Below, in pieces: positions 44,546-51,843 of a stretch of 64,000 nt of DNA. Below the pieces are notes generated by a model. The model was not told the origin of the DNA and searched no databases. It saw only the letters and a program-made list of their open reading frames with translations. A program made the translations under genes and the position numbers. How positions within the stretch are numbered: position 1 is the first letter of the stretch; each line of letters opens with the position of its first letter. This stretch comes from Phenylobacterium sp. GTDB taxonomy: Bacteria > Pseudomonadota > Alphaproteobacteria > Caulobacterales > Caulobacteraceae. Location of the stretch: contig NZ_JAUXXE010000030.1 of assembly GCF_030681155.1 (NCBI RefSeq), positions 62,001 to 126,000 of the forward strand, written 5' to 3'.

Positions 44546-45282
44546 ACAAGCCCGCCGCCTTCCCGGAAGACGCTCCCGCCTCGCTGCAGAAACGCATCCG
44601 CACCGAGATCGAGGCCAAGATCCTGTCGGGCGAATGGGGGCCCGGCTATCGCATCCCGTTCGAACATGAGCTGACCGTCCAATACGGCTGTTCGCGAATG
44701 ACGGTCAGCAAGGCGATCTCAGCCTTGGCCGAGGCGGGGCTGGTCGTCCGCCGCCGCCGCGCCGGTTCGTTCGTCGCGCGGCCGAAGGTGCACTCCGCCG
44801 TTCTCGATATCCCGGACCTGCGCTCCGAGATCGAGGGGCGGGGCGAGGCCTATGCCTTCAAGCTGGTCTCCTGCACGCCGCGTGCGCCCAAGGCGAAGAA
44901 CGTCGAGGAAATCGAGTTGGCGCGGGGCGGCGATTTGCTGGCTCTGCGTGGGGTTCACTTCGCCAATGGCCGGCCCTTCGCCATCGAGGATCGCCTGATC
45001 AGCCTCACTGCCGCGCCGCTGGCCCGCAACGCCGACTTCGCCGCTCACCCGCCCGGCGCTTGGCTTCTGGAACACATCCCCTGGACCGAGGCGGAGAACC
45101 GCATCAGCGCCATGGGCGCAGACAATGATAGCGCCAATCTGCTGGCCATCGCGCCCGGGACCGCCTGCCTGGCCGTCGAACGCCGCACCTGGCGCGGCGG
45201 CGAAGGCGTCACCAAGGTGCGTCAGCTATTCCCAGGCGAGGCCTACGACCTCGTCGCCCGCTTCGGCCCGTCGCGGGGCTAA
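44542..45282 (+). CDS. hutC: Histidine utilization repressor HutC (GntR family)
   Basis: A 246-residue repressor. The GntR winged helix is IPFEHELTVQYGCSRMTVSK, then AISALAEAGLVVRRRRAGSF. A UTRA ligand domain of the HutC type follows (LLALRGVHFANGRPFAIEDR, LEHIPWTEAENRISAMGA). Urocanate is the usual inducer in this family. It is co-transcribed with hutF from a GTG start and would bind the operator at 43140-43154. Confidence 0.95.
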   Translation: MNKPAAFPEDAPASLQKRIRTEIEAKILSGEWGPGYRIPFEHELTVQYGCSRMTVSKAISALAEAGLVVRRRRAGSFVARPKVHSAVLDIPDLRSEIEGRGEAYAFKLVSCTPRAPKAKNVEEIELARGGDLLALRGVHFANGRPFAIEDRLISLTAAPLARNADFAAHPPGAWLLEHIPWTEAENRISAMGADNDSANLLAIAPGTACLAVERRTWRGGEGVTKVRQLFPGEAYDLVARFGPSRG

Positions 45283-45632
45283 AGGTCGACGAAGCTCTCG
45301 AAACCGCCGAAGATCATGCGCTTGCCGTCGAACGGCATGGAGGCGGGATCGGTCTTCAGCCTGGGGTCGGCCATGACCTTGGCGTTGATCGCGTCGCGCT
45401 GCTCTCGCGACTCGTAGGTGATCCACGAAAAAATCACGACCTCGTCGTCGGTCGCCTGAACGGAGCGGGGGAAAGAGGTGAGTTCGCCATAGGGCACGTC
45501 GTCTCCGACGCATTCGACATAGGACAGCGCGCCGTGGTCCATCCAGACGGCGCCGGCTGTGCGGGCGATTTCCTTGTAGGCCTCGAGGCTCTTCTTCGGC
45601 ACGGCAAGTATGAAACCATCGACGTAGGGCAT
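45279..45632 (-). CDS. DUF1428 family protein
   Basis: A 117-residue protein matching DUF1428 (YbaA-like, dimeric alpha/beta-barrel fold): MPYVDGFILAVPKKSLEAYK, VECVGDDVPYGELTSFPRSV, FSWITYESREQRDAINAKVM and PFDGKRMIFGGFE. Function is unknown. It is convergent with hutC, the stops overlapping by 4 nt, and shows no link to histidine metabolism. Confidence 0.88.
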   Translation of the reverse strand: MPYVDGFILAVPKKSLEAYKEIARTAGAVWMDHGALSYVECVGDDVPYGELTSFPRSVQATDDEVVIFSWITYESREQRDAINAKVMADPRLKTDPASMPFDGKRMIFGGFESFVDL

Positions 45633-45724
45633 GGGAGCGTCTCCTGCGGGTCTGAACTGACCAAAGGACGAACGCGCGCCATCTGTTCCGACAATCGCGG
45701 GGCGTTTTGTCGTGTGACCGTTCC

Positions 45725-46195
45725 CTAAACCGGCATGGCCGTCGAGTATTTCACCTGGCTCAACGCGAAGTGCGAGGCGGCGTTGGCGACGTTGGGGTGG
45801 TTGAGCAGGGCGCCCATCAGGAACCGCTCATAGCCGGCGACGTCGGCCACCACGACCCGCATCAGATAATCCCATTCGCCCGACATCGAATGGCACTCCA
45901 TGATCTCCGGCCTTGAGCGCAGGAACGCCTCGAACTCCTGGCGCACGACGGTGGCGTGAGACTTCATGCGCAGCTGACACATGACGTTGACGCCGCGCCC
46001 CACCTTCTCGGCGTCGACCAGCCTGACGCTGTCCAACAGCACCCCGGCGCTCTCCAACGCCTTGATCCGGCGCCAGCAGGAGGCCGGCGACGCGCCGACC
46101 TGTTCGGCCAACGCCGCATGGCTCTGACTCGCGTCGTGCTGCAGGGCGCGCAGCAGCTTGCGGTCGATCTCGTCGAGTTGAACAGTTTCTTTCAC
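45725..46195 (-). CDS. Lrp/AsnC-family regulator (3) of the aromatic amino acid operon
   Basis: A 156-residue Lrp-type regulator: HTH AALAEQVGASPASCWRRIKA, RAM domain CQLRMKSHATVVRQEFEAF and CHSMSGEWDYLMRVVVAD. It is divergent from the tyrosine/phenylalanine degradation operon. I chose GTG 46195, where homology begins. An in-frame ATG further upstream (about 11 codons) is possible. A 26-bp palindrome covers this start codon, implying autoregulation and control of the divergent operon. The expected effector is an aromatic amino acid. Confidence 0.85.
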   Translation of the reverse strand: MKETVQLDEIDRKLLRALQHDASQSHAALAEQVGASPASCWRRIKALESAGVLLDSVRLVDAEKVGRGVNVMCQLRMKSHATVVRQEFEAFLRSRPEIMECHSMSGEWDYLMRVVVADVAGYERFLMGALLNHPNVANAASHFALSQVKYSTAMPV

Positions 46196-46215
46196 GTGAT
46201 GGCCATTATGTGAAA
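46190..46215. promoter_or_regulatory. 26-bp near-perfect palindromic operator
   Basis: The left half TTTCACGTGATGG and the right half CCATTATGTGAAA are inverted copies matching at 11 of 13 positions, with no spacer. The site lies between the divergent lrp-like and aminotransferase genes and includes the preferred GTG start of the regulator. It is the best candidate binding site for that Lrp protein. Confidence 0.65.
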
Positions 46216-46306
46216 CAGATGTCCACATGATCGTCAAAACGCCGCGAGATTGAAAGCCATTTGTCGCGCCTCCTGCGTAGATTTCATCGCAAGAGGAGTC
46301 CTTTCG

Positions 46307-47509
46307 ATGTTGGATGTCGCCGCGCCTGCGCGTTCCCTGTTTCAAGGGCTGAAGCCCCAGCAGCCCGACGTGCTGCTGTCGCTGATCGCGCTCTATCGCC
46401 AGGACCCGCGTCCGCAGAAGATCGATCTCGGCGTCGGCGTCTATCGGGACGCGGCCGGCGACACCCCTGTGTTCGGCGCGGTGAAGGCGGCCGAAGCCGT
46501 CCTACTCGAAACCCAGCCCACTAAGTCTTATCTCGGCCCTGAGGGCGACCTGCGCTTCCTGGAGCTCATCGTCCCGGTGATCTTCGGCCAGGGCGCGGCC
46601 TCCCAGGATCTGTTCGGCGTCCAGACCCCCGGCGGCACCGGCGCCCTTCGCCTGGCGGCCGAGCTCGCCAATGCCGGCACGCCCGGCGTGCGGATCTGGC
46701 TGGGCACGCCCAGCTGGCCGATCCATGCTCCGATCTTCGCCCAGGCGGGCTTGAGCGTGGCGACCTATCGCTATTTCGACCCCAAGACCCAGGCGGTCTG
46801 TTTCGACGAGATGATGACCGCGCTCAGCGGCGTCGAGCCCGGCGACGTCGTCCTGCTGCACGGTTGCTGCCACAACCCGGCGGGCGCCGACTTGACCCTC
46901 GATCAATGGCGCGGGGTTGCCGATCTGCTGGCCAAGCGCGGCGCGGTTCCGCTGATCGACCTGGCCTATCAAGGCCTGGGCGCAGGTCTCGACGAGGATG
47001 CGGCGGGTCTTCGGCTGGTGCTCGATACGGTCGATACCGCGCTGGTCGCCTATTCCTTCGACAAGAACTTCGGCCTCTATCGTGAGCGCACCGGCGCCCT
47101 GTTTGTTCGGGCCCGCGGCCATGCCGACCTGGTCCGCTCCAACATCTTGCAACTGGCCCGCTGCAACTGGTCCATGCCGCCCGATCACGGCGCGGCGGTT
47201 GTGCGGGTGGTGCTGGAGGACGCGGGCCTCACCGCGCAATGGCGCGCCGAACTGGACGGCATGCGCCAGCGCCTGGTCTCGGTTCGCCATGCTCTGGCTG
47301 AGGCCGATCCGCGCCTTGAGCCGTTACGTGATCAGCACGGCCTCTTCTCGCTGCTGCCGCTGACGCCAGCCCAGGTCGAGACCCTTCGTCGTGACCACGC
47401 CGTCTACATGGCCGGTTCCGGCCGCATCAATCTCGCCGGCCTCACCGCCGACACCGTCCAGCCATTTGTCCAGGCGCTCGGCGCCTGCCTGTCGGGAGAC
47501 GCCCAATGA
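46307..47509 (+). CDS. Aromatic/aspartate class I aminotransferase
   Basis: A 400-residue TyrB/AspC-type aminotransferase. It has the family N-terminus LDVAAPARSLFQGLKPQQPD then IDLGVGVYRDAAGDTPVFGA, the PLP phosphate region TPGGTGALR, HGCCHNPAGADLT, the internal-aldimine Lys253 in YSFDKNFGLYRERTG, and the substrate Arg in GSGRINLAGL. As first gene of the hppD-hmgA-fahA operon it should convert tyrosine (and phenylalanine) to the 2-oxo acid. GAGGAG lies 9-10 nt before ATG 46307. Its stop overlaps hppD in ATGA. Confidence 0.88.
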   Translation: MLDVAAPARSLFQGLKPQQPDVLLSLIALYRQDPRPQKIDLGVGVYRDAAGDTPVFGAVKAAEAVLLETQPTKSYLGPEGDLRFLELIVPVIFGQGAASQDLFGVQTPGGTGALRLAAELANAGTPGVRIWLGTPSWPIHAPIFAQAGLSVATYRYFDPKTQAVCFDEMMTALSGVEPGDVVLLHGCCHNPAGADLTLDQWRGVADLLAKRGAVPLIDLAYQGLGAGLDEDAAGLRLVLDTVDTALVAYSFDKNFGLYRERTGALFVRARGHADLVRSNILQLARCNWSMPPDHGAAVVRVVLEDAGLTAQWRAELDGMRQRLVSVRHALAEADPRLEPLRDQHGLFSLLPLTPAQVETLRRDHAVYMAGSGRINLAGLTADTVQPFVQALGACLSGDAQ

Positions 47510-48576
47510 CCATCACCGCCAACAACCCGATCGGCCTCGACGGCTTTGAGTTTGTCGAGTTCACCAGCCCCGACCCGGCCCGCATGGTCGAGTTGATCGA
47601 ACAGCTCGGCTTCACGGCCTACGCCAAGCACCCGACCAAGAACCTGGTCCGCTACAAGCAGGGCCGCATCAACCTGCTGGTCAACCAGGACGCTGACGGC
47701 CAAGTTGCCGCGTTCCGCGCCGCCCACGGCCCGTCGGCCAATGGCATGGCCTTCCGCGTCGCCGACGCGAAGGCCGCCTATGAGCTGGCCCTGTCGCGCG
47801 GCGCCAAGGCGGCCGACGCCAGCCAGAGCGCCTTCCCGGACGCCTATGTGCTGGAAGGCATCGGCGGCTCGATGCTCTATCTGGTCGACCGGTTCGGCGA
47901 CGCCGGAACCATCTATGACGCATGGGACCAGATCCCGGGCGCGGTCGAGGCGGAGCTGGCCAACAATGTCGGCCTCGACCTGCTCGACCATCTGACCCAC
48001 AACGTCCGTCGCGGCCAGATGCGCACCTGGTCGACCTTCTACAATCAGATCTTCGGCTTCGAAGAGCAGAAGTATTTCGACATCAAGGGCCAGGCGACCG
48101 GCCTGTTCAGCCAGGCGATGATCGCGCCCGACAAGGCCATCCGCATCCCGCTGAACGAGAGCCAGGACGACAAGTCCCAGATCGAAGAGTTCATCCGCGA
48201 GTACAACGGCGAGGGCATCCAGCACCTGGCCCTGACCACCGCCGACATCTACGGCACGGTCGAGAAGCTCCGCGCGCGCGGCGTGAAGCTGCAGGACACC
48301 ATCGAGACCTATTACGAGTTGATCGACAAGCGCGTCCCCGGCCACGGCGAGGACCTGGAGCGCCTGCGCAAGAACCGTATTCTGCTCGACGGCAATGTCG
48401 GCGACGAAGGCCTGCTGCTGCAGATTTTCACCGAGAACCTGTTTGGCCCGATCTTCTTCGAGATCATCCAGCGCAAGGGCAACGAGGGGTTCGGCAACGG
48501 CAACTTCCAGGCCCTGTTCGAGTCCATTGAACTCGACCAGATCCGTCGCGGTGTGATCACGGTCGACGCGGCCTAG
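47506..48576 (+). CDS. hppD: 4-hydroxyphenylpyruvate dioxygenase
   Basis: A 356-residue non-haem Fe(II) dioxygenase converting 4-hydroxyphenylpyruvate to homogentisate. Two vicinal-oxygen-chelate halves are present. Iron ligands are expected in GLDLLDHLTHNV, EGIQHLALTTADIYGTV and GPIFFEIIQRKGNEGFGNGN; the last block with FQALFESIELDQ is characteristic of the family end. It overlaps the aminotransferase by 4 nt. A palindromic repeat separates it from hmgA. Confidence 0.97.
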   Translation: MTITANNPIGLDGFEFVEFTSPDPARMVELIEQLGFTAYAKHPTKNLVRYKQGRINLLVNQDADGQVAAFRAAHGPSANGMAFRVADAKAAYELALSRGAKAADASQSAFPDAYVLEGIGGSMLYLVDRFGDAGTIYDAWDQIPGAVEAELANNVGLDLLDHLTHNVRRGQMRTWSTFYNQIFGFEEQKYFDIKGQATGLFSQAMIAPDKAIRIPLNESQDDKSQIEEFIREYNGEGIQHLALTTADIYGTVEKLRARGVKLQDTIETYYELIDKRVPGHGEDLERLRKNRILLDGNVGDEGLLLQIFTENLFGPIFFEIIQRKGNEGFGNGNFQALFESIELDQIRRGVITVDAA

Positions 48577-48610
48577 GGTGACTTGGGGGGCGGCGGCGGC
48601 GGCCCCTTCA

Positions 48611-48710
48611 GTCAGCCTTTGGCTGACAGCTCCCCCAACGGGGGAGCATCTTCGGGTTCAAGATCCTCCCCCGTTGGGGGAGGTGGCGCGCGTAAGCGCG
48701 ACGGAGGGGG
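48611..48710 (+). repeat. Palindromic intergenic repeat element within the hppD-hmgA operon
   Basis: Three tight hairpins lie in tandem: GTCAGCC-TTT-GGCTGAC (48611-48627), GCTCCCCC-AAC-GGGGGAGC (48629-48647) and CCTCCCCC-GTT-GGGGGAGG (48665-48683). The third is the reverse complement of the second apart from its ends. The stretch GGTGGCGCGCGTAAGCGCGA and GGAGGGGGA follow. This composite is typical of dispersed repeats in Caulobacterales. It lies inside the operon and may stabilise or partly terminate the mRNA. Confidence 0.7.
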
Positions 48711-48732
48711 AGCGGTGATGGAGGAAGTATCC

Positions 48733-50028
48733 GTGAGCGCGCAAAACTATATGTCCGGCTTCGGCAACAGCTTCGCCACCGAGGCTGTCGACGGCGCCTT
48801 GCCCCAGGGCCAGAACTCGCCGCAGCGCACGCCGTTCGGCCTCTATGCCGAGCAGCTGTCCGGCAGCGCCTTCACCGCCCCGCGCCATGAGAACCGCCGC
48901 TCCTGGCTCTATCGGCTGCGCCCCACCGCCAGCCACGCGCCGTTCCTGCCTTATGAGGGCGGCAAGCTGGTGCGCTCTGGCCCGTTCGACGAAGTTCCGC
49001 CCACCCCCAACCGCCTGCGCTGGGACCCGCTGCCGCTTCCGGCCGAGCCGACCGATTTCGTCGACGGCCTGGTGACCTATGCCGGCAACGGCGACGCCGC
49101 GACCGGCGCCGGCATCGCCATCCACCTCTACGCCGCCAACCGCTCGATGCAGGGCAGGGTGTTCTATGACGCCGACGGCGAGCTGTTGATCGTACCGCAG
49201 GACGGCGCGCTGCTGATCGCCACCGAACTGGGTCGTCTCGACGTCGCGCCGGGCGAGATCGCGGTGATCCCGCGCGGCGTGCGTTTCCGCGTCGACCTGA
49301 GCGGTGAGGCCGCACGCGGTTACGTGTGCGAGAGCTACGGCGCGCCGTTCCGCCTGCCGGACCTCGGGCCTATCGGCTCCAACGGTCTGGCCAATCCGCG
49401 TGACTTCCTGACGCCGGTCGCCTGGTTTGAAGATCGCGACGAACCCACGGAAGTCGTTCAGAAATTCCAGGGCCGGCTGTGGACCTGCACGCTGAACCAT
49501 TCGCCGCTCGATGTGGTGGCGTGGCACGGCAATCTCGCGCCATACAAATATGATCTGGCGCGATTCAATACGTTGGGCGCCGTCAGCTTCGACCATCCCG
49601 ATCCGTCGATCTTCACGGTCCTGACCTCGCCCTCGGAGATCCCGGGCACCGCCAACTGCGACTTCGTGATCTTCCCGCCGCGCTGGATGGTGGCCGAGCA
49701 CACCTTCCGCCCGCCGTGGTTCCACCGGAACGTGATGAGCGAGTTCATGGGCCTGATCCACGGGGCCTATGACGCCAAGGCCGGCGGCTTCGCGCCGGGC
49801 GGGGCCAGCCTGCACAATTGCATGAGCGGCCACGGCCCCGACAAGGCCAGCTACGAGAGCGCGGTCGCCACGAGCCTCGCGCCGCACAAGATCGAAAACA
49901 CCATGGCCTTCATGTTCGAAAGCCGTTGGGTGATCCGGCCGACCCGGTTCGCCGTCGAAACCCCACTCGCCCAGCCCGACTACGACGACTGCTGGGCCGA
50001 TTTCACGAAGGCGGAGTTGCCGCGTTGA
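48733..50028 (+). CDS. hmgA: Homogentisate 1,2-dioxygenase
   Basis: A 431-residue Fe(II) dioxygenase opening the homogentisate ring to maleylacetoacetate. Family blocks: [73 protein letters not shown] and the metal region [19 protein letters not shown] then [13 protein letters not shown] prefer GTG 48733, 6 nt after GGAGGAA. ATG 48718 lies just past the end of the repeat and is an alternative. The stop overlaps the fahA TTG start. Confidence 0.97.
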   Translation: MSAQNYMSGFGNSFATEAVDGALPQGQNSPQRTPFGLYAEQLSGSAFTAPRHENRRSWLYRLRPTASHAPFLPYEGGKLVRSGPFDEVPPTPNRLRWDPLPLPAEPTDFVDGLVTYAGNGDAATGAGIAIHLYAANRSMQGRVFYDADGELLIVPQDGALLIATELGRLDVAPGEIAVIPRGVRFRVDLSGEAARGYVCESYGAPFRLPDLGPIGSNGLANPRDFLTPVAWFEDRDEPTEVVQKFQGRLWTCTLNHSPLDVVAWHGNLAPYKYDLARFNTLGAVSFDHPDPSIFTVLTSPSEIPGTANCDFVIFPPRWMVAEHTFRPPWFHRNVMSEFMGLIHGAYDAKAGGFAPGGASLHNCMSGHGPDKASYESAVATSLAPHKIENTMAFMFESRWVIRPTRFAVETPLAQPDYDDCWADFTKAELPR

Positions 50029-51329
50029 TCCTAGACGAGACCCATGACCCAGCGCGTACCAGCTGGGTCGCTTCGGCCAACGACCACCCTGACTTCCCCA
50101 TCCAGAACTTGCCGCTCGGGGTGTTCAGCTCGCCGGGCGAACCGGCGCGTGGCGGGGTGGCCATTGGTGACCGCATTCTCGATCTCTCGCTCGCCGCTCG
50201 TTCGGACCTGCTTTCAGGCCCGGCCAAGTCGGCCGCGGAGGCCGGCGCAGGCTCCACGCTGAACCCTTTGCTTGGGTTGGCCCCCGCCGCGCGGCGGAGC
50301 CTGCGCCAACGTCTCTCCGAGTTGCTGGCTCAGGGCGCGCCCGACCGAGCCGAGGTCGAGACCTGGCTGCATGCGGCGTCCGACTGCGTGCTGCATCTGC
50401 CGGCCGCCATCGGCGACTACACCGACTTCTATGCGGGCATCCATCACGCCCTGAACGTGGGCCGTCAGTTCCGGCCTGAGAACCCGCTGCTGCCGAACTA
50501 CAAGCATGTGCCGATCGGCTATCACGGCCGCGCTTCTTCGATCCGTCCGTCCGGCGCGCCGGTCAGCCGTCCGAGCGGCCAGCGCAAGGCGCCCGACGCC
50601 GAGGCGCCGACCTTCGGTCCCTCGCAGCGCCTGGACCTTGAACTGGAGTTGGGCGTCTGGATCGGCCAGGGCAACGCGCTCGGCCAGCCCATCGCCATTG
50701 GCGAGGCGGGTGACCACATCGCCGGTCTCTGCCTGCTGAACGACTGGTCAGCCCGCGATTTCCAGGCCTGGGAGTACCAGCCGCTCGGCCCGTTCCTGGC
50801 GAAGAACTTCATGACCACGGTCTCTCCGTGGATCATCACCGCCGACGCCCTGGCCCCGTTCCGCGTCGCTCAGCCGCCGCGCCCGCAGGGCGACCCGCGG
50901 CCGATGGCTTATCTGTGGGATGAGCAGGACCAGGCGGCTGGCGCCTACGGGATCGAGCTAGAGGTGCTGCTCTCCACGGCGAAAATGCGTGAGCAGGGCC
51001 TGACCCCGGTCAGCCTGTCGCGTGGTCCGGCCAGCAACCTCTATTGGACCCTGGCTCAGCTGGTAGCCCACCACACGGTCGGCGGCTGCGACCTTCGGCC
51101 AGGCGACCTGCTCGGCACCGGCACCATCTCCACGCCCGACGACAGCGGACTCGGCAGCCTGTTGGAGCTGACCAAAGGCGGCGCCCAGGCGATCACGTTG
51201 CCGACTGGCGAGACGCGAACCTTCCTGCAGGACGGAGACGAACTGGCCATCGCCGCCCGCGCCCAGGCCGATGGCCGGGTCTCCATTGGCTTTGGCGAAT
51301 GCCGGGGCGTGATCGAGCCTGCCCTTTGA
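50025..51329 (+). CDS. fahA: Fumarylacetoacetase
   Basis: A 434-residue fumarylacetoacetate hydrolase, the last step giving fumarate and acetoacetate. Blocks: [71 protein letters not shown] and [20 protein letters not shown]. The only start with correct homology is TTG 50025, overlapping the hmgA stop (TTGA). A frame reaching back to 49818 is not homologous. No maleylacetoacetate isomerase gene follows. Confidence 0.95.
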   Translation: MILDETHDPARTSWVASANDHPDFPIQNLPLGVFSSPGEPARGGVAIGDRILDLSLAARSDLLSGPAKSAAEAGAGSTLNPLLGLAPAARRSLRQRLSELLAQGAPDRAEVETWLHAASDCVLHLPAAIGDYTDFYAGIHHALNVGRQFRPENPLLPNYKHVPIGYHGRASSIRPSGAPVSRPSGQRKAPDAEAPTFGPSQRLDLELELGVWIGQGNALGQPIAIGEAGDHIAGLCLLNDWSARDFQAWEYQPLGPFLAKNFMTTVSPWIITADALAPFRVAQPPRPQGDPRPMAYLWDEQDQAAGAYGIELEVLLSTAKMREQGLTPVSLSRGPASNLYWTLAQLVAHHTVGGCDLRPGDLLGTGTISTPDDSGLGSLLELTKGGAQAITLPTGETRTFLQDGDELAIAARAQADGRVSIGFGECRGVIEPAL

Positions 51330-51697
51330 GTGAAGACGCCGCGCCAGCTCGGCTGTTCGCCACCCCGGCCGGTGTGAAGCTCTGCACGCTGGAGACAGTG
51401 GTGGACGGCGGCGCGCGCAACTTCGTCCTGCAGATCGGCGAGGCCCGCTTCCATGGGTTCGTCGTCCGGCGGGGCAGGGACGTGCATGGCTATGTCGACC
51501 GCTGCCCGCATGCAGGCCTGCCTCTCGCCCAGAAGCTCGACGATTACCTGACCCCGGCCGGTGATCTCATCGCCTGCTCCTGGCATGGCGCGCTGTTCGA
51601 TATCGACACCGGCGCCTGCGTCGGCGGCCCATGTTTGGGCCAGACCTTACGGCCATGGCCCGTCGCCGCTCGGGACGGCTTTATCGTCACCGCCTGA
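51326..51697 (+). CDS. Small Rieske [2Fe-2S] protein
   Basis: A 123-residue soluble Rieske-type protein. The cluster ligands are the CxH of DRCPHAGLPL and the CxxH of ACSWHGALFD, with the C-terminal GGPCLGQTLRPWPV. It starts at TTG 51326, overlapping the fahA stop by 4 nt, so it belongs to the aromatic operon. It has no signal peptide or oxygenase domain. A ferredoxin role for an unseen oxygenase is one option; its place in this pathway is unexplained. Confidence 0.85.
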   Translation: MSEDAAPARLFATPAGVKLCTLETVVDGGARNFVLQIGEARFHGFVVRRGRDVHGYVDRCPHAGLPLAQKLDDYLTPAGDLIACSWHGALFDIDTGACVGGPCLGQTLRPWPVAARDGFIVTA

Positions 51698-51734
51698 CGC
51701 GACGAATTGCCTATGCGCGTTCCGGGGCGGACGC

Positions 51735-51788
51735 GAATAGGACTGCGCCGAGGCGCACCAAAGCGGGGCCAGATCGCAAAGATCGCCC
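51735..51788 (+). promoter_or_regulatory. Shared bipartite element, site 7 (amidohydrolase)
   Basis: GAATAG (51735-51740), 29 nt, then CAGATCGCAAAGATCGCCC (51770-51788), ending 55 nt before the amidohydrolase start. The first 13 bases of the 19-mer differ from site 6 at one position. The hexamer is the weakest part. Confidence 0.45.
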
Positions 51789-51843
51789 CGCCTGACCGGC
51801 CTAAATTGATCGATGTAAAATGTTCATCGTCGGGGGACGTCCC

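Noticed and set aside
47404..48345. 313-codon minus-strand frame opposite hppD
   Set aside because: Antisense of well-conserved hppD, with no recognisable features.
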